A DNA stretch of 64,000 nt from Crambe crambe (Eukaryota; Porifera; Demospongiae; Poecilosclerida; Crambeidae), in assembly GCA_963924555.1 (NCBI GenBank), contig OZ004587.1:7022075-7086074 (forward strand), read 5' to 3'. The translations under genes and the position numbers were made by a program. Within the stretch, counting starts at the first letter, position 1, and every line of letters starts with the position of its first letter. The notes under the pieces were generated by a model. That model was given only the letters and a program-made list of their open reading frames with translations, made no database searches and had not been told where the DNA came from. Positions 46,501-57,283 of this stretch are shown piece by piece.

Positions 46501-47465
46501 CTTCCCTCCGGGTTAAGCAATCGGTTGGTCTGGTTTTCAGGAATCTTGCAATAATTATTAAAACATACATATCAGACTTGGATCCACCATCAGTGAAAAC
46601 CAATAGAGACACGTACAACAAGAATCCATCTTGCATGTACCAGAAAAAATGTGGGAGCATAGGTGTTGGAAATGGAATGCTGTAGCACCCCCACTTTTTT
46701 TTACAATGTCCCCTGAGAAAATTACCACACTGGATTATAAGTGCACGAACTATGGTCCTGGGGATCTACTGCTGTGCAGCTCTTAAAGTATAGATAGAGC
46801 TCCTTGCTTAGAAGGAGAAAGACAGTAGGCCTAGAGACAGTAAGCAATGCTGGATATTTGTATTGAGTAGCTATAGTAGCCAGCAGTTTAGCATCCCCAC
46901 TTTCAAACATCCTCCTATGCCTATGAGCTATCTGAAATTATCCTACTGTGCAGCCTTAGCGACTACAGCGATCCACAGCTAGCTAGCTAAATAGATATAG
47001 CCCTGGTATTATATGCTCCTATAATAGTTTACCAAGGCAGCCATGAGTCGATCTTTACTACAGCTATGAGAAATCATAGAAATACCTCAGCAAGTAGCTA
47101 CATGTAATACCTGGTTGAGGACTTGAAGCAGAAGGGTCAGGTACTGGATATTCTTCAGGTGGATATTCTTTATCTAGAATCTCAACAATGTCTTTATATC
47201 TTATGTTCTGACGCAAATGATCGACCAGTTTGTGGTAATTGCGAGGGACAAGTGAAACACATTTCCTTATATCAGTCACTAGCATAGTAGCCTTTTCAGC
47301 ATCTGTCAGATTCGACTTTGGGTCATTAACTTCATCGTAATGTTCTGGTGTGATGAATTTTTGTTGAAAGAGAAAGAGTGCAATATCTTTGTTGTTGGAA
47401 CTGAAAGCAATCTCCAGCTGCTTGATGCACTTGACAATAGTGGAATATTCCTTGGACTCTTCCAT
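40556..47465 (-). CDS. Chimeric CARD - helical block - triple module - TRIM-NHL protein
   Basis: Seven coding exons: 47465-47111, 45855-45751, 45622-44945, 44842-44033, 43790-43722, 43121-42879 and 42753-40556. Every junction is GT-AG and phase 1; total 4458 bases, 1485 residues. Order: CARD-like fold about 10-100; linker to 153; helical block about 160-290 (ends YCKRRLCEVP); three copies of a ~75-residue module with FPLxxxQxxxLxxxGV (about 310-379, then two in 395-630); Ser/Pro-rich linkers to 753; RING C775-C817, two B-boxes, coiled coil, filamin domain and NHL to 1485. The TRIM exon has TTT where paralogs have the start ATG, with an acceptor AG at 42755-42754, so it cannot start like them. 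CARD suggests recruitment to death-fold complexes, and RING suggests ubiquitination. The ATG at 47465 is preceded by an in-frame stop. The gene model rests on splice logic; separate genes remain possible. Confidence 0.75.
44033..45180 (-). repeat. Three protein-level copies of a module in the CARD-TRIM gene
   Basis: Copy 1 is at the end of exon 3 (EIFPLNEKQIGQLKGVGVLK); copies 2 and 3 are in exon 4 (EVFPLSYKQERQLLDIGVQ and EVFPLNREQERKLLNIGVQ, each preceded by SLFVRV and YEFKYP/YEFKFKYP). From memory, the helical block followed by an FPL-Q-L-GV module recurs in sponge and cnidarian multidomain proteins; I know no accepted name. Confidence 0.7.
46009..46040. repeat. Poly(G) tract in the CARD-TRIM first intron
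   Basis: A G homopolymer with a single A interruption, inside the 1.26 kb intron 45856-47110. The rest of that intron shows no coding similarity. Confidence 0.9.
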
Positions 47466-49325
47466 TCAGAAACGGTTGCAAATTCCAACAATAGAAGATT
47501 ATCTGTGGATAAAGAAAAGACAATAACACTGGCTATATATAGCTGTGGCTACCCTGTGTAAACTCTATTGTTTTATCATACTTCAAAGTACATGACTGTA
47601 AGTTATTTACATGACTGTATGTTATTGATATTCTAAGAGGTGTAGCTACTCGTATCTCTGGATTCGTTATTCATGCATGACAATGAATGTATCACATGAT
47701 ATAATAAAGTGCTGTCATCGCATTAGCTATGCACCTCACATTAGCACTGAATGTTTTGGTGCAATAAAAAGGCAGGATGATTTTCAACTGGACCTACTCT
47801 TTAACATATATCTAGGTCTACATGATATCATATCATTCATGGAATATGCATGCATGTGACTCAATAATAATACTTTCTAGTTCATCATCTCCTGCTCAGT
47901 ATCTGCAATAAGTTATATGCACTAGTCAGTAACTTGATAGCTGCAGACCTTTTAACTATTGTGCCGATGTGTGTGCTGATGGTTAGCACTAAGTGGATTG
48001 TTGCTTACCTACACAAGTGCTTTGTGGGCTTCCTACATTAGGCCACTTACATAACTCAACAGAAAAATTAAAAGGATCTATAATTATTATATAGGTTCGC
48101 TTGCTCACTGTCAAATGTTAATTGTAGCTAGCAAGTTCAAAGTTAATTGCAAGTCTTACATTTTCCGCTCTAATAAGAAATTGAAAGTCTATAACACAAG
48201 ATTTTCATGGAGCTTGGCTGATAACAGTGGTCAACTGTTCATTTCATTCTTCCACTTATAGTCATCTAGCCCCAACCCCAGCATTTCACTGTAGCTAGCT
48301 AGTTAGCTTCACTAGACGATTGTACTATGTTGTACTTTTTCAAGAGTCGATTGCATACCAAGTAGGAAAAAAAAAAAAAACAATAAGAGTTTACTTCTTC
48401 TTCGTATTTTTACATTACAGATGTGTCATTAGAGAAGCTGTCGAGGCAATAATTATTTTGATCATAAAATATTATTTTGCTAGTAAGTCAACAGGTGAAA
48501 GGTCAGGAAGCACAACTCACTAGTGTCCCAAGTCACAGATTATTGAAGCTGGAAGGCCATAACCTGATAAAAGATAGGAAATATTTCCATAATACTCTGA
48601 TTATGACCTAGTTGCTTTTGAGAGTCACGTTAGCTATCAATATGGATGATAGTTAAAGATGACTAGATAATCACTTGAACTGTACACACTGCTTAGCAGA
48701 GTCTCATCTCTGTCTGCAAGGCTTGCCACTACAGAAGAAAGCTAAAGAACTCTGCTTGCATGTGTTCTTAGATTGTATGGTAAAGATCATCAACATGGAG
48801 ATGGTAGACCTGATGCGCAGTCCAAAATTAGGCATTCTACGTTAATAGCATGAAGAAGGACGAAGTTGCTTTAGAGATCCGTGATGGCAATGAAGCGCTG
48901 AGGTACTCAGGGAAGAAACATGCTTTGATTATTTAGATATTACATTACATATTTCTTTTTTTCTACTTGGTATATATTTGTTTTGTATTCAATCCCCTCG
49001 TGTCTTTCTCTGCTTATACTCACTTATTGTTGTCATGGCTATTGTTGCTAGATTTATTTTCTTGTTTGTTTCTGTTTAGTTCTTTTTTTGTAGTGCCACC
49101 TTTAGATAGTTGATGCTAGCCCTGATGCTGTGCATTGAATGTAACTGAAAAGAAGCCAGGAATTATTTGTTCCCAGAAGCATCTAGTATAAGCTGTAGTA
49201 TAACTAGCTACATAGGGTTTCAGGTAATGAGGTTAACCTCATGGTTATTTCAGCAGTAATCATTCTACGCCATCTTAGTTCAAAGCTCAACCAGTAAGTT
49301 AAACCAGAAGTGTACAGCTGATTGC

Positions 49326-49434
49326 AAATCCAGAACAACAAAACCAAAATTTACATAGCCTTCTTTCAAATGGCTTTGGAGTTGGGCTACTTGAAAGGAG
49401 GCTATGTAAATTTTGGTTTTGCTGTTCTGGATTT
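49326..49434. repeat. Long hairpin: 44-bp arms, 21-base loop
   Basis: Arms 49326-49369 and 49391-49434 are reverse complements with two mismatches, one of which becomes a G.U pair if transcribed from the + strand. The foldback is compatible with a MITE or with a small-RNA precursor. No protein similarity was seen. Confidence 0.85.
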
Positions 49435-51345
49435 GTACTGCAAGATCACTGCAATCTGCAGTATAAACTATACAGATTTTATTTTATTTTATTTTTTATT
49501 TTTTAATTACAGATAGCTATGGACAGAATTAAGGCTGGGGAAAAAAGGATTAGAAAACTTCACCACTGAAAAAGTTCATGAAATAGTTTTCTTTCACAAT
49601 GTGTACAACTTCAAGCTTCAAGTGGGCAGGGATGATAGTGTGCATTAATAGAGTTGTAAGAATGGTTAGTACAATGCTCTCCAGGTTACTGGCAATCCAT
49701 CAAAAGTAGGAATTTTCCTTAGCTAGCTAGCAAGCAATTAAGCAGCTGCTCAAAATGTTTCTCATGTGCATGTACCATCCTGAGATTAATATTTCTGTCT
49801 CCTAGTGAAACTTGTGAACTTTTCATGATCGTAAAGTTTTCCCATCCTATAGTCATTGGAATGCCCATTTAATTCTTTGTGTATGAATCCCAAAGGGCCT
49901 ATAGTGAAATATCTCTACAAGGTAAAGTCCACAGGGAGGGAAGGGGTGGGGACAAGTCAAAGATTGGTGAAACTATAGGCAAGTATGTATGTATGGATAA
50001 TGACTGTGTCAGAAGAGCCACAGAACTTTCAGTTGAAGAGAGTAAAAACTTATTACTACTTTAATTGAAGTTAGATATACCCTTCGTGGCTGCTGCTGAA
50101 ACCAGTCATTTTTGATCCCTGAGAAAAAAAGTAGCGATGTGATTATATTTGATAGCTTCAGGCTATACTAGTTTAGACTACTTTGCACATGTTCAATTTA
50201 ACATTCCATTCCACCACATAAAGATACCCATTTGCTATGGCTGTATAAGACTGAACTGTGTGTCTTTGGTATAGAGCAACAGCATAATATTATGAAACTC
50301 ATTCAGTGTTTTAATGAACTAACTAGCTAGCTTCTACAACGCAAGTCATGTTATACAGCCACAGTGCTTATGATAAGAAATTGATATTAACTGGACATGC
50401 TGTCCCCACAAAGTATAGTTTGTCCTAACATTTAACTGGATATTGAATTGGTGTGCATTTTGACCAGTACTTTTGTCCTGACAAACAAATAATGACCAGA
50501 CATATGCCAATATTGGCCGGACACTGCCATGCATATTTTCAACAGATGCGTTCGAGGTAACTTCACCTTAAATTGCATTCTGATCAGTTGACCAATCAGA
50601 TTTGGTGTTTCAACACTGTCACTCCAAACATTACCGGTTCATTCATAGTGGTGGGAATACGTACGGCTAACAGGGAAGAGGGATGCTAGGCTTGCTAGCT
50701 AATGGGTCCAGTGTATCCCCTCCACCACTGAATTCAAGCATTCAATCATAGCTATGTTGCTAACTACATACATACACAAGCCCTTCGGGGATGATAGGGT
50801 CCTGGCTAATATTAAGGTAAGTTTGGGATAATTCTGGACAGTCAATGCCTCAAAGAAACTGCAAGGTTTGGAGAGCCAGTCTCTATACCTGCAACTGTTA
50901 TATGCACGCTAAAATCTCATTCTTTCTTCTCGCTGCACCAGTCTAAAACTTACGGAATTAGACTTGACATCGCAATCTCATGTTTGGCTTGGCAAAACAG
51001 TAAGAGAGTGTAGGGGGAAAGTTTAAGTCACCTCTCTCTAAACCACTATTAGTAGCCTGCTAGCTAGCTTTGGCAGAGATTTTGCCTCGGCACCAGGGTG
51101 CCGAAGGTGACTATGGTACATATGTCTTATTAGCATTGGTGACAGAAACAGTTTCAATCTGAGGGGGCACTCACTACATTAATAATTATTGCACATAGTA
51201 AATAATAATGATAATTAAAAAATGCCTTCTCCTAATTTTACAGAATCAGCTGTATCGTGAATAATCAGTTTTATCTTTTGAACATGACATTCTTAAACAG
51301 TGTTTGTGTCATTAAAGTTAACTAGCTTGTCACAGGAGTGCCCCC

Positions 51346-51376
<31 letters not shown>

Positions 51377-52153
51377 ACTTCCAGCACCTATGATTAGTAG
51401 CACACGCAATGATACACGATGATGTGCACGTGCATGCGTATCAAGCACATGCATTAGCTGCCTTAGCTCTAGAGCTAGCTAGCCTACACAAGCTCTACTA
51501 CAGTACTAAGGACAAACAGACAGGCTCAGGCTCCGGCTCCCAGTCACTATGCAGTAACTCTACACTGTGAAGAGAGTGCTGATGCTCTTGGCCTTCTTTG
51601 CCAACAAATCAAGCCCCATTATGACATGCTAAATGACAGCAATGAACAAAAACAACAGAGATTGCAGTGTACACAAATTAGTGATCATTTGAAGTGTCAA
51701 AGAGAGAGCCATGGTGAAAGAGAATCTCAGAACTAAGACTTTGAGCAATGAGAGAATCCAGTACACATACTTCAATTAAGCTATGTATGAGAATAACCAT
51801 TCAAAACAGCAGTTCTAAAGCAAAGAATACTAGTAGTGTAAATACTAACCCTACTACAATAAGCCATGTTGCTCAGTGTGCATTATTTAGAAAGTTTAAT
51901 AATAAAGGTTGCACTGAAGTTGTGCTGAGGCATTCCTAGTCTTTCAAAAGACTAAGTAGTGTCTGAAGTTCCCCCAAACCACTTTTTTTTAACTAACTTC
52001 GACTTTTGCTCCATAACTTCATGAGAGTAAGTGCTAGAACTATCATTTTAGAGAAGAATTCAGCTTTATCCTGAACTTTGTTGTTCGATCATAGCTGCTT
52101 CCATTCCAAAGCTAGAGTTACCCAATTCCAAAGCTAGAGTTACCCATACTTAC

Positions 52154-52251
52154 CTTTAATATGGCGAGTAGCTAGCTAGTTAGCTATTCATTAGCTCAAG
52201 TACTGGTATCTTGGAAAACAACGAGGCTCCACAAATAATACGCATGCGCGT
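52154..52251 (-). promoter_or_regulatory. Candidate distal promoter and 5' UTR exon of the CARD-TRIM gene
   Basis: ACGCATGCGCGT at 52240-52251 lies 86 bases upstream (minus strand) of a consensus donor (AAAG then GTAAGT) at 52154/52153. The spacing mimics the promoter, exon, donor order of the other TRIM copies. Splicing to 47505 would need a 4.6 kb intron, long for this window. Low confidence. Confidence 0.25.
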
Positions 52252-52618
52252 AGTACAAAGGTGGTGCTAGCAGCACAAGATGCAGGTACAGCCATTCATT
52301 CTCGCATGATTACCAATGCCTTCACACTTGTGAACCTTTACCAGGAGTAGAATGGCAGGCAATCACTGTGTATTGATTCAACTCTATAAATCACAGAGCT
52401 AGATGTTCCAATGTATGAATCCATCACGCCCCTAGGGCAAAAATAGTGAGGGGGAAAGGAGTCTGGCTAGCGAGACTATAGGTGAACAAGGATCATATCT
52501 TGCCCAGAATTTTACATAGCAAGCCATGTCACTCATGGATGTCATGAGAAAGTATTAAAGCTTCTAGATCTGTAGCTAATTTTGTAGAGAATAGTGCTAA
52601 GAAAAAAATCACCCAAAC

Positions 52619-52775
52619 ACAAACATTCCAGAGCTCATGAATAAAGATATTGCAAACCACAGTCATAAGGGATCCGAGGTGAAAGCAACTGACCTTTGCC
52701 CCACTCATGTCAATACTGCCTTGAAGATCTGTATGCTAGTATTCCAGAACTTAATGCAAGAAAGATTCTAGAACA
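52619..52775 (+). pseudogene. Broken copy of the receptor's cytoplasmic-tail exon
   Basis: Closely similar to 27932-28085, the part encoding the NIPELMKD to LNAH segment of the SRCR/FN3 receptor tail. It has a 3-base insertion (near 52640), a 5-base frameshifting insertion (near 52723) and an ~11-base deletion near the end. No other receptor exon lies nearby. It abuts the left end of the duplicated TRIM block. Confidence 0.85.
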
Positions 52776-54104
52776 TAACCATATTGTCCAAATGAGCTAA
52801 GTGGTGTTGTGGTTGTTTCAATCTGAATCTAGGACAAAATATGTCAGAAATATTTGGTCCTAGGACAAAATATTGGTAGGACCATGACAATACTCATAGT
52901 TCACTCACCATTCTTAGTATCTTCTGAATAAATGCTGGAATTCACCACCTTTTAATAATGAGGACATGAATATGACACCAACGTACAGTTTGCAATGTCC
53001 ATCAGATATGTGATTGAAAATTTTAATAACCTTTCTTCATCAGGTCTTCAGTGCTGTAATAAGAAAGCAATAGCTAGCTAGCTAGCTAAATCAGGGTTCG
53101 TTAGAACTATATCAATGCACACTGAAATAATGACTTAGCTAATTCTCTTGTGAACTGAAGTTCATGTTTTATAGATAGCCATCGGAGGGTCCAATAGCAT
53201 AATATTGGAACGTATTAGCTAATAGTTACAATGGGAAGATCAGACAGTTATAGTTTTATATGCACAGAGTTGGGATTAGGGATAATAGGCAGTCTCTTTA
53301 ACACTTACAATTTTTCTCAATGCTGCATTACAGTGGGTTATATTTACATTGCTCTAGTCTAGTAGCCATAACTACATTTGTAGCAGACATGAAGTAATGA
53401 TTATCTTACAAACAGAACTCTTCACAAAGTTAGCTAAATAATGCACCTTCAGTCCTTCAGTTTGTAGGGTATTTTTGGTATGTCAAGACACTGAAATATT
53501 AAATAGCTAGATGTAACTAATAAAATTAATGAGGCAACACTTTTTATAGGCCAAATAATTCATGGTCATGGTCTGATTTAGGCCTAGGTAGACCAGCATA
53601 ATTTTGGGGATAATCGGGACTTCCTGGAATCAAGTATAATGCCAGAATAATGGGGAATATTTTGAGCATAATGGAGCTGCTGCAAGCCTGAAAACAAAGA
53701 ATTCGCTATCTACTTCTGTTCATTGCCTGGTGGTTTCTTGTTATGCTGTGACAGTGCCTAGCTACCTACTTACCTTGGACCTGAATCCATGAGTGAATTT
53801 CTCACATTATTATTATTATTATGATATATTGACAACTAAATGCAGCTGTTAGTTTATGGCAATGGCTACTAGTGACTGGGCAAGCATATTACTTATAGCT
53901 AACATTCGAGGGAATAATTTTTGAGCATTGTGGAATAGCATAGCTGGAGGAATCTTGAGCATAATCTACTTAAGCCTAGTCTGATTACAGTAGATTGCAT
54001 AGCTAAATGACTGACCTTCTTTTTTTATTTTATTTTAGTTTTGTTTTATTTTTGCTATTTTAATTAAGCAACTCAACCGGTAAACAAAAATTCGATAATA
54101 ATTC

Positions 54105-54253
54105 CACAAGAAAGATGGGAAGTTATAACAATCACAGACATACAAGAAACCATCATTATCAATACAGATTCCCCTCAGTGGTGAATTATATGGATGTGTT
54201 GTTGTTGTTGCAGTAACATAAACATACTGACCAGCCACACATACACCACGTGG
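54105..54253 (-). pseudogene. Decayed C-terminal NHL fragment (second copy)
   Basis: Counterpart of 34052-34190, encoding a degraded CVAGQYVYVT to FLYVCDC stretch. A 67-codon open frame survives but starts inside the NHL repeat, so it is a relic and not a gene. Confidence 0.75.
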
Positions 54254-55105
54254 CTGTGCACTTCTAGAAAACTCGTTTTCTCATAAACAGAACCAGAACT
54301 CTTCTTTGGAAGACTACAATCGTTAGCTATTATGTTCCAATTCAGTCCTTCTAATCATTCACATCCCTGCTCACATGAGGACCTGGACATAGCTATAATA
54401 ATATTGACCATCATGGCTATACATTAATCTAGTTAAGTATAGCTAGTTATTGATAGACACCTTATAACAACTAATGAGAACTATGAACCTAGTATAACCT
54501 TGTTCCCAGGCTACCATATTACCTTGATCAAAGAACCACCTTGAATAGCTATATATGAACCCTGCTGAACCTCAGACTCACCTTGACCATAAACCCTAGC
54601 TACCATATATAGCAGAATCACTCAAATCCCTTGCAACAAAAACCACTGTAGCTACAGGTTAGCTACTAAAGGGGTAGCTATAGTGATGTGTTAAATGTAA
54701 CTAGTTTAAATTGATTAAGAAATCACCACAAAAACTTGATCTCTACTCTTGACCCCCTATCTGGAGGGTTCATAGAACACTAAGTGGGCATTCTTATCTA
54801 TTGCGATATTAAGCGGATGATCATAAGTTGTGACTAGTAAAGTAGCTACACGTAGTGTATACTCACACCGGCAAGACTTAGTGATAGACAAGGCAAAATC
54901 TCATTTTGAGTTCAACTGACAAAAAAATTAAGGAACAATGGTTTGAAATGACAATACAGGATGTGAAATAGACCAGCTGTATATAAAACAATAATACACT
55001 ATACCGTACATTTAGCTCTTGTTTTTTTTTGTTTGTTTGTTTTGTTTTTTGTTGTTGTTGTTGCTTTGTAACTACACACAATCACTCCACTAGAAAGATG
55101 GGATG

Positions 55106-57283
55106 CTAAAAAATTTGAAGTCTATTATTGTAACAATCACAGACATACAAGAAACCTTCATTATCAATGCAGATTCCCCATGGGTGATTCAGGTAACCTT
55201 CTTTGGCACCACGTTGTCCAAATGAAGTAACATGTTCCCCCTCAGTGGTGAATATCGATATGTTGTTGTTGCTATAATCAGTTGCATACACATACTGACC
55301 AGCCACACATACACCACGTGGATCACTCAGCTTATTCACACCATTCCTATCACTTCCAAATGAATGCAGGAATTCACCACCTTTACTGAGGACTTGAATA
55401 CGACTGTGACTAGTGGCACCGACATACAGTTTGCCATGTCCATCAGATGATACGCGATTGAAATAACCTCTGTCTTCTCTTATCTTCCTGACTACATTCA
55501 GTTCTGTGGTGTATACTTCTAGTTTAGGGTTATGTTGTCCTGATACCATAACTTCATTTTCAACCACAGCCACACCACTACAACATCCATGTTCAGTTTG
55601 CTTCTGCATGATTTTTTTCATGTTTTTATCAAACTTGTAAACATTTTTGCCACACCATTCATCGAAATAAATGTTATCTTCATTATCGACAGCTACGCTG
55701 GAAAGACCTTTAAACTTATGATCAGATCGTTTGATGCTTCTTAACTTTTTCCCGTTCCTGTCCAACACCACCACATCTCCAGAATTCTCCGCCACAATCA
55801 TCTCTCCCTTTGAGTTAAAGGCTATACCAGATGGATGGTTCAGTCCAGGGATGATCTTGACAGGCTTGCCCAGCTTACTTGGATGAATGGAGACAAACAC
55901 AGGGAAGGGACTACCAGCTACTTCCTGACCATTCACAGTGACAGTTAGTTCATGATGTCCACGAGTGGTGGGTGTGTATGAAATACGATATTCATTGTCT
56001 TCTCTTCGATCAACATGACACTTAACGATGGTCCCATTCACAAGCAACTTCAAGTGGCAGTCGACAGCACACTCTCGTTTAGTACGTTTTCCATTAGTCA
56101 GTTTAGGGATAAGGGAGAATCCACACTCTTTGCTGACTTCAGCACTTTTCATTCCTTCACCACTTATGGTACATTTTGTAGGATCAACACAAACAGTTAT
56201 CTTAGCATTGGTCTTCAACAGCTGCTTGAGGTTGTTGGCACAGTTCACCTCCACCCTTGTGTCCACTTCCTCCACTAGCTCAAGATTTTTCCTTTTCTTG
56301 ATCTCTTTCTCTATGGGACTCTTGATCTCAGCATGCATGCACATAATCTCATCGTTAGAAGAATGTTTGATAAACTGTTCAGTATATTCGATCACACTTT
56401 GGACAACTGCACGAGAAGTGGACACACTCTTTTCTTGGCTAGAGAGACGCTCCAACTTCTCTGTCACTTTCAATGCAGCCTCTTTCAACAGTTCTTTCCG
56501 ATGGTTTTCGATTATCTTCCGAAGTTCATCAAAGGAGCCATTGATGTCATTGGCCATAGATTCCCGCTGAGCCTCTATGTCACATTTGGTGGATTTTATC
56601 TCCTCAACGGCACATGACATGTCGATCTTAACTTCCTTGAGGATGTCCAACTGCTTGATCAGTTTCTTCTTCATCTCAGGAGCAGATTTCATTACAAATT
56701 CGTACCTGTGACCTAAATGGTCCTTGATGGTGCAGTCGCGACAGATGAGACAGTTACAATCAAAGCAGTAAATCCTCATCGCTTCACCATGTTCTTTACA
56801 CATTTGAAGGGGTGGTTCTTCCTTGATGATTTCTTTAGCTCCTTCTTTCAATTCATCAATCTTGTGCCCAGCAAACATCTTCATTCTGCGATGAGATTCG
56901 ATACACTTCTCACAGACTAACTGGGCACACTGTCGACAGAAACCTTCAGCCTTGTCCACAGAACACAGTTCACACTTGGCTTCCACCTTGCCGTGAGCTC
57001 GCTCCAGCTTGGAGTGCACTGACTTCATGCGATTGACAAAGAAAGCTGTTGGAAGCTCGTCCACATTGCCTTGGGGGAGAGTAGTATCCTTACGACACTC
57101 AGGGCAAGAGAATGGCTTGTCAAGGCCAGTCTTCAGGGTCAGCCTGTGGATGCACTGCTTGCAGTAGTAATGGAGACAAGGAAGGACCTTGGGCTCGGTG
57201 TAGTGATGATGACAGATAGCACACGTGATCTCCCTCTCAACATCTTCCAAACTTTCCTCGAATTCGTCCTTTCCTTCAGCCAT
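55106..57283 (-). CDS. TRIM-NHL protein, array copy 4 (near-twin of copy 2)
   Basis: 725 residues from the ATG at 57283, with the same RING, two B-boxes, coiled coil, filamin and NHL layout as the gene at 35101-37278. All metal ligands are intact. The two proteins differ at seven positions: T149A, then N to K at the filamin/NHL boundary and five changes in the NHL propeller. The 5' UTR donor (57497/57496 region), GC box (57583-57591) and NRF1-like palindrome (57559-57570) are retained, so it is probably expressed. Its upstream intergenic unit is truncated by a ~2 kb deletion relative to the other copies. Confidence 0.95.
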   Translation of the reverse strand: MAEGKDEFEESLEDVEREITCAICHHHYTEPKVLPCLHYYCKQCIHRLTLKTGLDKPFSCPECRKDTTLPQGNVDELPTAFFVNRMKSVHSKLERAHGKVEAKCELCSVDKAEGFCRQCAQLVCEKCIESHRRMKMFAGHKIDELKEGAKEIIKEEPPLQMCKEHGEAMRIYCFDCNCLICRDCTIKDHLGHRYEFVMKSAPEMKKKLIKQLDILKEVKIDMSCAVEEIKSTKCDIEAQRESMANDINGSFDELRKIIENHRKELLKEAALKVTEKLERLSSQEKSVSTSRAVVQSVIEYTEQFIKHSSNDEIMCMHAEIKSPIEKEIKKRKNLELVEEVDTRVEVNCANNLKQLLKTNAKITVCVDPTKCTISGEGMKSAEVSKECGFSLIPKLTNGKRTKRECAVDCHLKLLVNGTIVKCHVDRREDNEYRISYTPTTRGHHELTVTVNGQEVAGSPFPVFVSIHPSKLGKPVKIIPGLNHPSGIAFNSKGEMIVAENSGDVVVLDRNGKKLRSIKRSDHKFKGLSSVAVDNEDNIYFDEWCGKNVYKFDKNMKKIMQKQTEHGCCSGVAVVENEVMVSGQHNPKLEVYTTELNVVRKIREDRGYFNRVSSDGHGKLYVGATSHSRIQVLSKGGEFLHSFGSDRNGVNKLSDPRGVCVAGQYVYATDYSNNNISIFTTEGEHVTSFGQRGAKEGYLNHPWGICIDNEGFLYVCDCYNNRLQIF

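Larger units (their letters stand above)
47466..52613. other. 5 kb spacer without a recognisable gene
   Basis: An acceptor-like site (TATCCACAG) ends near 47505 on the minus strand just upstream of the CARD ATG, so the 5' UTR of that gene continues into this region. Otherwise AT-rich DNA with a long hairpin (49326-49434), a poly(C) run (about 51347-51376), a 22-bp tandem duplication near 52105-52147 and an unassigned open stretch at about 51478-51736 (+). No domain was recognised. Confidence 0.5.

Noticed and set aside
46440-46685. 81-codon frame in the CARD-TRIM intron
   Set aside because: No domain signal, opposite strand to the gene and no splice context.
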